From: Sedimentitalea sp042687825
GTDB taxonomy: Bacteria; Pseudomonadota; Alphaproteobacteria; Rhodobacterales; Rhodobacteraceae
Assembly: GCF_042687825.1 (NCBI RefSeq)
Contig: NZ_JBHUQE010000005.1
Span: forward strand, 124,001-188,000
Length of the DNA: 64,000 nucleotides
Direction of reading: 5' to 3'
Part shown: positions 27,157 through 36,401 of the stretch, piece by piece
Layout of the letters: each line of letters begins with the position of its first letter
Numbering within the stretch: the first letter of the stretch is position 1
The notes under the pieces: model-generated
What the model saw: the letters and a program-made list of their open reading frames with translations, nothing else
The model's database searches: none
What the model was told of the DNA's origin: nothing
Program-made: the position numbers and the translations under genes

Positions 27157-28149
27157 TTATTCGGCGATCTTGTCCAGAATGCCCTGGCCCCATTCGGCGC
27201 CGACATCTTCCAGAACCACGGGCCAGACCTCGGCGCGGACCTTTTCGGCCATTGCAGCCAGTTGTTCATCGGTCAGCTCGACCAGATTGGTGCCCAGTTC
27301 GTCCACCAGGCGCTGTTCCCATGCGCCCTGCTCTTCCTGAGCCACGGTCCAGCGGGTTGCCTCAAAGTCGATCGCAGCGGCCTTCAGAGCCTCCTGATCC
27401 TCGGCATCCAGCTCGGCCAGCGAGCCGTTCGAGATGATCATGTACCAGACCTCGAAATGCGTGTTCGCCGGCACATAGGCCTTGGTCACATCGCGGAACG
27501 AGGCATAATACCCCTCGGCCCCCGATCCGATGACCCCGTCGACGACCCCGGTCTGCACCGAGGTGAAGGCCTCGGAAAACGGGATCGGCGCCGGGATATA
27601 GCCCAGGGCTTCGCCGGTCAGCTGAAAGCTCTTGATGCCGGGCACGCGCACCTTGATGCCGTTGGACTGCGAGGGATCGCCGGGGCTGACCGGGTCGGTG
27701 TTCAGCGAAATGCCGCCGAAATAGACCGGATAGGCGGCCAGCATGGTGATGTCCTGGTTGGCATAAAGCTCGGCCATGGCCTGGCGCACGACGCCGTCCG
27801 GGCCATAAATCTTGTGCGCCTCCTCCCAGTTGCTGGCCAGAAACGGGAACGAACTGATCTGCATGCGGCGCTCAACCCCGGTGGCCGCCGGCTGGGTGGC
27901 CATGTCGATCGCGCCGACCGAGATGCGTTCCTGCACGGTGGTATAGTCACCCAGAGCCGAGGCCGCGAAGATCTTGATGTTCACATCGCCGCCGGTTGCC
28001 TCGGTCACCGTTTCCGAAAAGGCGTGCAGTTCCTTGTCGATGGTGGTGTCCTGGGGGCGCACGTGGCTCATCTTGAGGTCCGCAGCCGAAGCGACGCCCG
28101 AAAAGGCCAAAAGCGAGGCAGCGGTAGAGCAGAGCAGAAAACGTTTCAT
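27157..28149 (-). CDS. TRAP transporter solute-binding protein (DctP family)
   Basis: The 330-residue protein begins with a signal peptide (FLLCSTAASLLAFSGVASA). The DctP fold is shown by LHAFSETVTEATGGDVNIKI, the substrate-carboxylate Arg region in GIKVRVPG and VDGVIGSG. GGAGAAA precedes the ATG at 28147-28149. It is followed 78 bases downstream by the dehydrogenase genes, with a GC-rich hairpin (about 27110-27137) in the gap that may reduce read-through. Confidence 0.9.
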   Translation of the reverse strand: MKRFLLCSTAASLLAFSGVASAADLKMSHVRPQDTTIDKELHAFSETVTEATGGDVNIKIFAASALGDYTTVQERISVGAIDMATQPAATGVERRMQISSFPFLASNWEEAHKIYGPDGVVRQAMAELYANQDITMLAAYPVYFGGISLNTDPVSPGDPSQSNGIKVRVPGIKSFQLTGEALGYIPAPIPFSEAFTSVQTGVVDGVIGSGAEGYYASFRDVTKAYVPANTHFEVWYMIISNGSLAELDAEDQEALKAAAIDFEATRWTVAQEEQGAWEQRLVDELGTNLVELTDEQLAAMAEKVRAEVWPVVLEDVGAEWGQGILDKIAE

Positions 28150-28184
28150 CGAAGTTTCTCCTGGTTGGTTCGTTTTGGGTGGGT

Positions 28185-29483
28185 TCAATAGCCGAACACG
28201 CGCGGCAGATAGAGCGAGAGATCGGGCCAGAGCGAGGTCAGAAACACGACCGGCACATAACCGGTGACAATCAACAGCATCGCCGGCGGGATGACCTTGG
28301 TCACCTTGACCTTGCCGATCCGGGCGCCGAGGTAGAGGATCGAGGCATAGGGCGGGGTGACACCGCCCATGGCCGTGTTGACCCCCATGATGGCCGCAAA
28401 CTGGACCGGCGAGACACCGATGGCCTGCATTAGGGGCAGCAGCAGCGGCGCAATCAGGATGATGGCGGTCACGTCGTTCACCACCATGCCGACCAGAAAC
28501 AGCAGGATATTGATCAGGATCAACAGGATAACCTTGTTGTCGGTGATCTCGAAGATCGAAGAGACGATGGCCTGAGGAATGCTTTCCAGCACGAACATCT
28601 GGCTCAGGATCATCGAGAACAGGATCATCAGCATGATCGCGCCCACTGCGGTCGAGGCCTCTTTGCCGGCCTGCAGAAAGCTCTCCCAGCGCAGACCCTT
28701 GTAGATCAGGAACCCGACGGGAATGGCATAGATCACGGCAACCGCGGCCGCCTCGGTCGGCGTCATGATGCCGCCATAGATACCGCCCAGGATGATCACC
28801 GGCATCAGCAGCGCCGGCGTGGCATTGAACCCACGCCGAGCGACCTCGCCGGAAAGCTCGCTGAAGGTCGGCTTGTCATCCAGAACCAGATCGAACTTTC
28901 GGCTCATCCACAGGTTCATCAACGAAAAATTGAACATGATCAGCAGGCCGGGACCCAAGGTGGCCAGGAAACAGGCCAGGATCGAGGTGTCGGTGACCCA
29001 GCCATAGACGATCATGGTGACCGACGGCGGTATCAGCAGGCCCAGGATCGACGAATTGGCAATCAGCGCGGTGGCGTATTCGCGGGGATAGCCGCGTTTC
29101 TCCATCTCGGGGATCAGCAGCGGACCGATGGCCGCAATGCCGGTCAGGCCCGATCCCGAAATCGCGCCGATGATGGCGCAGCTGACCGCCGCCACGACTC
29201 CAAGGCCGCCGCGTACATGGCCGATAAAGACGTTGACGAACCGCAACAGCGAAGCGGCGATGCCGCTTTCGGACATGATCGTCCCGGCCAGAACGAACAG
29301 CGGAATGGCCAGCAGAACCGGGTTGGACAATTGCTGGAACCCCCAGAGCATGTTGCCCTTCATGGTCACGTCGCCGGCGAAATACATCACCATCAACGCG
29401 CCGCCGAAACAATAGGGCAACGGCACACCCAGCGTCAGGAACAGGACCAGAATGGCGATGGCAAGCAGAGCGACTTCGATCAT
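28185..29483 (-). CDS. TRAP transporter large permease (DctM family)
   Basis: The 432-residue protein with about twelve spans starts MIEVALLAIAILVLFLTLGV and has the conserved GSGLTGIAAIGPLLIP and MGVNTAMGGVTPPYASILYL segments. The ATG overlaps the small-permease stop (ATGA), so translation is coupled. Proton- or sodium-driven uptake of the substrate captured by DctP is expected. Confidence 0.92.
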   Translation of the reverse strand: MIEVALLAIAILVLFLTLGVPLPYCFGGALMVMYFAGDVTMKGNMLWGFQQLSNPVLLAIPLFVLAGTIMSESGIAASLLRFVNVFIGHVRGGLGVVAAVSCAIIGAISGSGLTGIAAIGPLLIPEMEKRGYPREYATALIANSSILGLLIPPSVTMIVYGWVTDTSILACFLATLGPGLLIMFNFSLMNLWMSRKFDLVLDDKPTFSELSGEVARRGFNATPALLMPVIILGGIYGGIMTPTEAAAVAVIYAIPVGFLIYKGLRWESFLQAGKEASTAVGAIMLMILFSMILSQMFVLESIPQAIVSSIFEITDNKVILLILINILLFLVGMVVNDVTAIILIAPLLLPLMQAIGVSPVQFAAIMGVNTAMGGVTPPYASILYLGARIGKVKVTKVIPPAMLLIVTGYVPVVFLTSLWPDLSLYLPRVFGY

Positions 29484-29950
29484 TGGACCTTCTCCCGACG
29501 CAGGCTTTTCAGGTGACGCCAAAGATGGCTGGCGGTGTAGAGCATCATCAGGGCCAGCCCGACGGTCAGGGCCACATCCGAATAAAAAGTGGGAATGTAG
29601 AGGGTCGGGCTTTCCTTCCAGACCCGCCAGGCATAGCGGGTGAAATCCCAGGCCCAACTGAGCAGCCACAGCCCGACGATCAGGCTGATCACCTCGCCGA
29701 TGATCGCCAGGATCGTGTGCGCCCGGGTGGTGTCCAGAAAGATTTCCAGCACGTTGGCGCGAATATGGTTGTCCTCGCGCGAGGCATTCACGGCGCCCAG
29801 GATGTAGAGCCACAGGGTGGGATAGGCCATGGTTTCCTCAAGCCCCATCACCGGCACCTGCAACACATAACGGGTGATCACCTGCACGAACTGGCCAAAG
29901 GCCACGATGCAGATCAGCCCCGTCAGCAGGTATTTCGAAAATCTGTCCAT
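29480..29950 (-). CDS. TRAP transporter small permease (DctQ family)
   Basis: The 156-residue protein with four membrane spans matches DctQ: YLLTGLICIVAFGQFVQVITRYV at the N-terminus and a central ASREDNHIRANV segment. The ATG at 29948-29950 has GGGGGAAG upstream and was preferred to the GTG six codons earlier. It is the first gene of the transport and oxidation operon, divergent from the LysR gene. Confidence 0.9.
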   Translation of the reverse strand: MDRFSKYLLTGLICIVAFGQFVQVITRYVLQVPVMGLEETMAYPTLWLYILGAVNASREDNHIRANVLEIFLDTTRAHTILAIIGEVISLIVGLWLLSWAWDFTRYAWRVWKESPTLYIPTFYSDVALTVGLALMMLYTASHLWRHLKSLRREKVQ

Positions 29951-30052
29951 CGCTTCCCCCCGCGCCACAATCCGGACGCCTGTCTATTCCTCCCATTTAC
30001 AAGAGCATAAAATCAAATTAGAAAAACAGCTAAGTCCATAAGGAAATTTTAT

Positions 30053-31018
30053 ATGCCTGCGATGAACCTGACCTTTCGTCAGCTCAACACCTTTCGCGAG
30101 GTCATCCGCAGCGGGTCGATTTCACAGGCCGCGCGCCTTCTGGGACGCACCCAGCCTGCGGTCAGCGCGATGATCGCCGGGCTTGAGGCCGAACTGGGCT
30201 TTCTGCTGTTCCGCCGCGAGCATGGCAAATTGACCCCGACCCCCGAGGCGCGATATTTTTTCGAGGAATGCGAAGATATCCTGACGCGGCTCGAACGCAC
30301 CAAACGCACGATGCGCGGTATTTCCCAGCTCGAGGCGGGCCGGCTGCGGATCGCCTGTCATCCGGCTGCGTCGGGCTTTTTCCTGCCGCGCGCGCTGACG
30401 GCGTTTCTGTCCGGCCGGCCCGGCATCGAGACCTCGCTGATGATGCGTTCGTCGGCGGTCATCGAAGATCTGGTGGCATCGCAGCAATTCGATGTCGGTT
30501 TCGCCGAGTCGCCAGCGCCGCGCACCTCGATCCGGCAACGCGATTTCGATCTGGAATGCGTCTGCGTCATGCCGCTGGACGATCCGTTGGCGACAGCCGG
30601 CACGATCACGCCGCAGGATCTGGACGGGGCCGATCTGGCGATGTTGTTTGCCGAACACGCGACGACCCGGCAAACCGTCAGCGCCTTTGAGGCGGCGGGC
30701 TGCTCTTTTCGCCGGAGATTCGAACTGCAGACCTATTTACCCGGCCTGCATTTCGTCGCGGCCGGTCAGTGCCGGATGATCTGCGACATGATCACCGCCC
30801 ACAGCCAGCTTGATCGCGCCGAGGCCCCGCCCGGGATCGCGATCCGACCCTTTGCCCCGAGAATCGTCAACCCGGTGTCCATCCTGACCCCGGCCCATAC
30901 CACGCAGTCGGTCGTCGCCCGGGCGTTCTGCGATCACCTTGCCGAGCAGATCGCACGCATGCAGCGCGAGATGCAGCACCGGCTGGCCCAGCGGGGCGCC
31001 ACCGGTGGCCTTTCCTGA
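30053..31018 (+). CDS. LysR-family transcriptional regulator
   Basis: This 321-residue protein has the N-terminal winged helix (FRQLNTFREVIRSGSISQAARLLGRTQPAVS) and a periplasmic-binding-like effector domain. AAGGAA lies 8 bases before the ATG at 30053. It faces the TRAP/oxidase operon across a 102-base AT-rich gap, so it probably controls that operon in response to its substrate. Confidence 0.92.
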   Translation: MPAMNLTFRQLNTFREVIRSGSISQAARLLGRTQPAVSAMIAGLEAELGFLLFRREHGKLTPTPEARYFFEECEDILTRLERTKRTMRGISQLEAGRLRIACHPAASGFFLPRALTAFLSGRPGIETSLMMRSSAVIEDLVASQQFDVGFAESPAPRTSIRQRDFDLECVCVMPLDDPLATAGTITPQDLDGADLAMLFAEHATTRQTVSAFEAAGCSFRRRFELQTYLPGLHFVAAGQCRMICDMITAHSQLDRAEAPPGIAIRPFAPRIVNPVSILTPAHTTQSVVARAFCDHLAEQIARMQREMQHRLAQRGATGGLS

Positions 31019-31240
31019 CCTTTCGTCCGGCTCGCTTTGGCCCTCGATCTCATCCTCCATCCGACCGGCCACCGTCTCTGCTGCGTTTCCGCCCTGCCCC
31101 GCGCCGATGCGTGCCCGGAAAGCTTCGGGACCTTTTGGCGCCGCGCGCTGATACGGCGCGCCGCATGCCGAATGGGCTGAAAGACACCAGACGGCGGCAT
31201 CCCCCCATTGTTGCATGGAGGCTCCGGTTTCGGATCGGGA

Positions 31241-32905
31241 TCAGCCGCCCTGACCGGCCGCCTCGGCCCGGCGAAACTGCAGTTCCGGCGGCGCGTCGCC
31301 GAGCGGTGCAAGCTCGTGTACCATCGGCGTTCCATCCGCCAGCAGCCCGGACGCGTCAAAGTTCAGCCGCCGCCCCTGATGCAGGCGCGTCCAGCCCAGC
31401 AGGGCGCCATCATCGGACCATGAAAACCGGTCGCTCCAGTCCGCCGACCAATGCAGCACCGGGTCATAGGCGACACCGCGTCCCAGCGCGTCATAGTCGA
31501 TAAGCTCTAGCCGCATGCGGCCATCCCGCCCGGCGCGGTACTGCCGGTGCTGATGCGTCGGAAAGCTGACCGAGACGATGGCCGGGGCACTGTCGCTGCG
31601 GCCGTTCCAGACAAAGACGCCGATATCGACCCGCGACGAGTCGCGTACCGTTTCATCGGTGGGGCCGCGTCGGGGCAGCACAAAGGGATCGTGCCAGCGC
31701 AGCGTGATGCGCGCACGCGCACCCCTCGCACCGATCGGTTCGATCTGCACCCTTTCAGGGTCACCGCGCAGCAGAACCCAGTCAAACCGCAGATCGCGGC
31801 CGTTCGGATCCTCGGTCGCCTCGGCGCTGATCAGCATTTGGCGCTGCCAGTCATAGCCGCGCCAGATCCGGGCAATGGCCGAGGGCGTGGTAAAAAGATG
31901 TTCGTCCCGCTGCGCCAGTCCGGCGCGCGTCTGGAAATCTTCCTGCAGGACCCGCAGGCGCACGACCGGCGGAATGTCTTCGGGGCGCAGTGCCGCAGCC
32001 TGTCCGATCATCCGCCCCGGGCGCAGCCATTCCGCCTGAAACACGGTCGGGTGGGCCAAGGCCGACAGGTATTGCGCGCGCGAACTCACCAGCGTCAGGT
32101 TCCGCCGCAGGATCATCTGCACCGTGGGCGCAACCAGCCCGGCCGCCTCGAGCGCCGTGCGCGTATCGGCGGGAAAGGCCGCCAGGGTCATCGCCACCGC
32201 CTGCAGAAAGGGCATGTCCGAATGCGACGAGCCCTGGCTGATGATCGTATAGGGCCAGTTGGCCGGGAAAAGATCGGTGGCGTCATGGTCGTGATGTTCG
32301 GGATAGATATAGATGCTGTTGGCGCGATAGTCGCGATAGGCCGCCGCAGCACCGCCATTCATCGTCATCGCCAGCCGCGCCTGGCTGCGCGGTTGCCGGC
32401 CCCAGGTCAGGGCTGTCGAGGAATTGCCGAAGACCAGGGCCGGAAACAGGATGCGCCCGGCCAACCCGTAATCCAGCCCCGCATCGATCAGGTCCTGATC
32501 ATAGGTCAGAAAGGTCAGGTTGGGAAACATGTCCCGGGACAGGATCGAATGGCTCCGGTCGCGGTTTTCATAGAGCAATCCGCCAAACCCGGCGGAAATG
32601 CCGCGCGATACCAGCCCCTGCAACTGGCGGGCCGCGAGCGCCGTCAAACGGGGGTCGACCACCGGCAGCGCAGGATCGGCTGGCAACCCGGCGATATCCG
32701 GCGCGATCAGAGGACCAGAGCCAAGGCGCCGCAGGTCGCGTTCCGACAGGGTGACATCGGCGGCCCGGACCGTGTCGGCCGGCATCCAAACCAGCGACAG
32801 CACCAGCAGCACGCGTCCCACCCATGGCGATATCCCACCGCGGTCGCGGCGCGGCGCTGCTGGCGGTGTGGCCCCGGGATCGGTGCTGTTGCCCAGATCG
32901 GTCAT
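31241..32905 (-). CDS. large secreted protein of unknown function
   Basis: The 554-residue protein has a delayed N-terminal hydrophobic segment (VGRVLLVLSLVWMPADTVRA) that looks like a signal peptide ending before ADVTL. The mature part is mostly soluble with His/Asp-rich EHHDHDATDLFPANWPY and SQGSSHSDM segments that could bind metal. I recognise no family. The start MTDLGNS was chosen because the larger frame upstream is the shadow of the rhomboid gene. It is divergent from that gene. Confidence 0.75.
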   Translation of the reverse strand: MTDLGNSTDPGATPPAAPRRDRGGISPWVGRVLLVLSLVWMPADTVRAADVTLSERDLRRLGSGPLIAPDIAGLPADPALPVVDPRLTALAARQLQGLVSRGISAGFGGLLYENRDRSHSILSRDMFPNLTFLTYDQDLIDAGLDYGLAGRILFPALVFGNSSTALTWGRQPRSQARLAMTMNGGAAAAYRDYRANSIYIYPEHHDHDATDLFPANWPYTIISQGSSHSDMPFLQAVAMTLAAFPADTRTALEAAGLVAPTVQMILRRNLTLVSSRAQYLSALAHPTVFQAEWLRPGRMIGQAAALRPEDIPPVVRLRVLQEDFQTRAGLAQRDEHLFTTPSAIARIWRGYDWQRQMLISAEATEDPNGRDLRFDWVLLRGDPERVQIEPIGARGARARITLRWHDPFVLPRRGPTDETVRDSSRVDIGVFVWNGRSDSAPAIVSVSFPTHQHRQYRAGRDGRMRLELIDYDALGRGVAYDPVLHWSADWSDRFSWSDDGALLGWTRLHQGRRLNFDASGLLADGTPMVHELAPLGDAPPELQFRRAEAAGQGG

Positions 32906-33082
32906 GACAGAGTTGTGCCGCGAGCCGCCCAGCCGATGCAAGGGCCGCACCGGTGAATTCCGGCGCGGCACGGCCACGGTCGCTTCGCAAAAGGTGGCGG
33001 GTCGGACCGAAACCGGCTTGAAAACACACAGTTCTTTGCGCAACCCCTTGTCGTTTGCACGACCACGGGTCAAACAAATGAC

Positions 33083-33760
33083 ATGAACCGGCAGGACAAG
33101 ACCGCGATTCGAGCCGAGCGCCAGCCTGCCGGGACCTGGTGGCCGGCGCTGGTCGTTCTGATCGTCCTGATCGTGACCTGCAGCGTCGAACTGACCCTGC
33201 AAGCCGCAGATCAGGGATGGATCGGCACGCCCCGTTGGCGCGGCCTTGCCTATCAGAACGGCGCTTTCTGGACCGGGTTGCTGGACAACTGGAAACCGAA
33301 CTACAGCGCACAGCCCTGGCTGATGTTTCTCACCTACCAGGGATTGCATGCCAGCCTGGCGCATCTGTTGGGCAACATGCTGGTGCTGGTCCTGGTCGGC
33401 CGCATCCTGGTGCCCCGCGTCGGCCAGCTGTGGTTTGCCGCGATCTACCTGGTGTCGGGCATTGGCGGCGGGCTTGGCTTTGCCCTGCTGGCCGACAGCG
33501 CGCAACCGATGGTCGGCGCCTCGGGCGCGTTGTTCGGGCTGGTCGGCGCCTGGAAATGGCAGGATTGGTTTTTTACCTCGCAACAGGGTTTCAGCCGGAA
33601 ATCGCTGGTGCTGGATGTGATCGGGCTGATCGTCCTGAACGTTCTGCTGTGGGTGGTTCAGGACGGACAACTGGCCTGGGAAGCGCATCTGGGCGGTTTT
33701 CTGACGGGATGGCTGGCAGCCACTCTGATCATCCCGCGCAAGGATTCGGGCAACGGCTGA
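33083..33760 (+). CDS. rhomboid family intramembrane serine protease
   Basis: The 225-residue membrane protein has six hydrophobic spans. The rhomboid active site is visible: the Asn in HLLGNMLVLV, the nucleophile Ser in GASGALFGL, and the catalytic His in WEAHLGGFLTG. Such proteases cut membrane segments of other proteins. A VPLPA-CTERM gene follows 230 bases downstream, but nothing in the sequence proves that it is the substrate. Confidence 0.9.
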   Translation: MNRQDKTAIRAERQPAGTWWPALVVLIVLIVTCSVELTLQAADQGWIGTPRWRGLAYQNGAFWTGLLDNWKPNYSAQPWLMFLTYQGLHASLAHLLGNMLVLVLVGRILVPRVGQLWFAAIYLVSGIGGGLGFALLADSAQPMVGASGALFGLVGAWKWQDWFFTSQQGFSRKSLVLDVIGLIVLNVLLWVVQDGQLAWEAHLGGFLTGWLAATLIIPRKDSGNG

Positions 33761-33989
33761 CAGATTCGCGCGCCGCCCGGTCCGGCAATCGCATTGTTGC
33801 GGCAAAAGGCGCAGTACTCACACTACTAAAGCATTGTTTCCAGAGTCGATACAGATTGTCGGAAAATCATGGTAAACATTTATACTTTAACGGTAATTAC
33901 TTGAAAACCTCGCTTATCTATGCGCTATTTAGGTACACATGAACGCTCTCGAACGAAATGGCGTAGTACGTCGGAACACCAGGTAACGA

Positions 33990-34664
33990 ATGGAATTGAG
34001 TATGTTTGAAGGACTGAAAAAACTTCGGTTGGCGGCCGCCGTCGCATTGGCAACAGTGGCGAGCCAGTCGGAAGCGCTGACAATCAAATTGTACGACGCC
34101 GGGTCGGACACGACTGTTAAGATCACCGACGGCAGCGCGCTGGACACGCTTGCAGAGGTCGGCAAGATCAGCACAGGGACCGTGTTCATCGGCGGCTCGT
34201 CGCTGCAGCTGTCCACGGCCTTTGTCAAGGATGCGGACGGAAAGTCCTCGCTGCGCATTACGGCGACGGACGTGGCCGCGTCTGATCTGGGCATTCTCAA
34301 GATCAACGTATTCCACGACGATTTCCAGGCAGCCGCGGCCAACCCGATGCTGTCCAACGTTCAATTCACGATGAACGCCAGCGATCTGTCGGACAACGGC
34401 AAGGTCAAGGGCATGGCGCTGGCGGGCGGTCAGGCCACCGGCCCCTACGAATTCATCGCCGCCACCAGCGACACGATTTCGCAAAAAACCATGGTCGCGC
34501 TGGACAACCCGTTCTCGATGCAGATCAACACGGTCATCTCCTCGGGAACGAACGTGACTTATGACGCGACGCTGGTCGCAGCCGTGCCGGTCCCTGCAGC
34601 GGGTCTTCTGCTGCTGACCGCGCTGGGTGGTCTGGGTCTTGCCCGGCGCCGCAAGGCTGCCTGA
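33990..34664 (+). CDS. VPLPA-CTERM sorting-domain protein
   Basis: The 224-residue secreted protein has a signal peptide (LRLAAAVALATVASQSEA) and the C-terminal sorting signal VPVPAAG, the span LLLLTALGGLGLA and RRRKAA. The middle part is Thr/Ser/Asp-rich and probably a beta-sandwich. The tail is nearly the same as in the protein at 22858-23517, while the mature parts differ. AGG precedes the ATG by 7 bases. The upstream 200 bases are strikingly AT-rich and likely hold its promoter. Confidence 0.87.
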   Translation: MELSMFEGLKKLRLAAAVALATVASQSEALTIKLYDAGSDTTVKITDGSALDTLAEVGKISTGTVFIGGSSLQLSTAFVKDADGKSSLRITATDVAASDLGILKINVFHDDFQAAAANPMLSNVQFTMNASDLSDNGKVKGMALAGGQATGPYEFIAATSDTISQKTMVALDNPFSMQINTVISSGTNVTYDATLVAAVPVPAAGLLLLTALGGLGLARRRKAA

Positions 34665-34689
34665 GCTCGGAGCGCATAATCCAAAACGG

Positions 34690-34716
34690 AAAGGGGCCAC
34701 TGTGGCCCCTTTTTTC
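34690..34716 (+). terminator. rho-independent terminator
   Basis: AAAGGGGCCAC and GTGGCCCCTTT form an 11-bp stem with a single-base centre, followed by TTT. It lies 25 bases past the VPLPA-CTERM gene. Confidence 0.88.
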
Positions 34717-34952
34717 TGTGGCAAGCGCAGAAAGAGCATGCAGGCCCATTCCGGGCGGCTGTGCGTCCGCAGACCCCGGGTGAAACAGGAACTCATCCAG
34801 CTGATCGGCGGCATTTCTGACGCAAGCTTCGGCGGTTTTGGCTGCATGGGTCCTCAAAGAATACGCGACCCGGGGCGATGTCTAGCGGCTGACCTGCCAC
34901 GGGATTTGTCCTCCACCGTCGATTAGAGCCCGCCCCAACTTGAGGACGGACA

Positions 34953-35265
34953 ATGAAGCGAACGAGAGTCACGGACGAGCAGATTGCGGGTCAACGTTTG
35001 AACGACAGGCTCCATGCCTCATTCTGATTCACATGGGCCGGAAAATCAGCTAGATTGTTGGTGCGTCTGATACAAAGGGCCGGACTAAAACACCGAGCGC
35101 CCGCACCCGGCCTTGGATTCCCAGACCGCGGCTGACTACGCCCGAACCCTGATCACCGCAATCGCCCGCCCCGCCGCGCGAGATGAAAGCTCCGCGCGTC
35201 GGGCGATTGCTGAACCTGCGCCGATCGGCGTAAACACAAAACGGGCTCCGGTCGCGGCTGGATGA
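34953..35265 (+). pseudogene. IS3-family remnant (start of orfA, end of orfB)
   Basis: At 34953 a frame reads MKRTRVTDEQI, the usual start of IS3-group OrfA, and soon breaks off. From 35089 another frame reads NTERPHPALDSQTAADYAR and continues to a TGA at 35263-35265, the usual end of OrfB. The catalytic middle is deleted. The rest of 34720-35426 has no gene that I can support. The remnant lies just outside the left attachment site. Confidence 0.6.
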
Positions 35266-35426
35266 AAGTTCAGTGGCAGGTCACGGCAACGACGCTTCTG
35301 TGGGATGCGACGGCCAAGAAACTATCCTTAACGAGGCCAAAGGAGGGCGAAATGGTCTCCAACATCGTCCACGTTTCCAGGTCGTTGTTAGAAGCTGGAG
35401 TGATACCAATAAGATAACTGAAGTTC

Positions 35427-35472
35427 TGGTGCCCCCACACGGACTCGAACCGCGGACCTACTGATTACAAAT
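35427..35472. repeat. left attachment site (attL), partial tRNA-Thr copy
   Basis: These 46 bases are identical to 49877-49922, which is the 3' half of tRNA-Thr(UGU) from the CCA end to the anticodon loop. The match stops sharply on both sides. This copy lacks the tRNA 5' half, so it is the displaced end of the host gene left after integration. Confidence 0.93.
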
Positions 35473-35591
35473 GCCTTGGGCTAGACGCTAACCGTTTGTT
35501 GCCAAAGCATTAGTCTTCGAAGGCATTTGGCATTACAAGGATGTAACAAGTTTTCAGAAGCATCGCTTGCTTTGCTGGACCAAAGGCAATC

Positions 35592-35903
35592 ATGGGACGC
35601 CGTTACAAAAAACCTAATTTTCGAACCGTCATGTCGGGCAACGTTACCGAAGAGGACGGGCGCGTCTACCTCTATGGCTCAGAGGAAGTTGGCCCAGTGC
35701 AACTAGAAAGCCGTTTTCACTTCTTCAAGTCCGAGTTGTCACCAGACGCGTGGGAACGTGTCCGGAAACGGCACAAGCTGTCAAAGAAGGTGAGGCACAC
35801 CTGCTATTCTCACGGCGTGCGCAAAGGAGAAGGGCGCGGCGTTGGCCCGTGGGTGTCGCCGACGTTTCAAATTCAGTGGGCCTACCCACCGGAGAATTTC
35901 TGA
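35592..35903 (+). CDS. small hypothetical protein at the left end of the element
   Basis: The 103-residue basic protein starts MGRRYKKPNFRTV and has no recognisable domain; it ends with VSPTFQIQWAYPPENF. It is the first open frame inside attL and precedes the vsr operon in the same direction, so it could be part of it. Codon use is less GC-rich than in the flanking chromosome. Confidence 0.55.
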   Translation: MGRRYKKPNFRTVMSGNVTEEDGRVYLYGSEEVGPVQLESRFHFFKSELSPDAWERVRKRHKLSKKVRHTCYSHGVRKGEGRGVGPWVSPTFQIQWAYPPENF

Positions 35904-35990
35904 CCAATGTAATTTGTCGGTAGGACCGCACAAAGCGTTGAGCATCGCGGCATATTGTGTGCATATTGATGCTGAGGCACGATATGCAGC

Positions 35991-36401
35991 ATGGACACTC
36001 TTTCTCGGCAAGAACGCTCGAAGCGTATGTCCTTGGTTCGCGGACGCGACACCAAGCCGGAAATGCGTGTCCGTCGCCTAACCCACGCATTGGGATACCG
36101 TTACCGTCTGCATCGTCGAGATCTACCCGGCAAACCAGACCTAGTGTTCGGGCAGCGGCGCAAGGTGATTTTCGTTCATGGTTGCTTCTGGCATCGTCAC
36201 CCCGATCCCGTCTGCAAACTCGCACGCCTTCCGACATCGCGACTGGACTTCTGGTTGCCAAAACTGGAAGGCAACCGGGAGCGAGACGAGCGGAACAACG
36301 CGATGTTAACTGAGATGGGTTGGGATGTGCTGGAAATTTGGGAATGTGAGACTGCCGACGTGGATGCGCTGGCCAAGAAGATAAAAGGATTTCTGGGATG
36401 A
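35991..36401 (+). CDS. vsr: very short patch repair endonuclease
   Basis: The 136-residue protein has the Vsr core: MSLVRGRDTKPEM, the catalytic DLPGKPDLVF and FVHGCFWHRH. Vsr nicks T:G mismatches that arise when 5-methylcytosine deaminates, so it usually sits beside a cytosine methyltransferase. Its stop overlaps the methyltransferase ATG by ATGA. Confidence 0.93.
   Translation: MDTLSRQERSKRMSLVRGRDTKPEMRVRRLTHALGYRYRLHRRDLPGKPDLVFGQRRKVIFVHGCFWHRHPDPVCKLARLPTSRLDFWLPKLEGNRERDERNNAMLTEMGWDVLEIWECETADVDALAKKIKGFLG

Noticed and set aside
33083..34664. Rhomboid protease as the sorting enzyme (rhombosortase) for the neighbouring VPLPA-CTERM protein
   Set aside because: Rhombosortases belong with GlyGly-CTERM tails, not VPLPA-CTERM, and the spacing of 230 bases gives no operon support.
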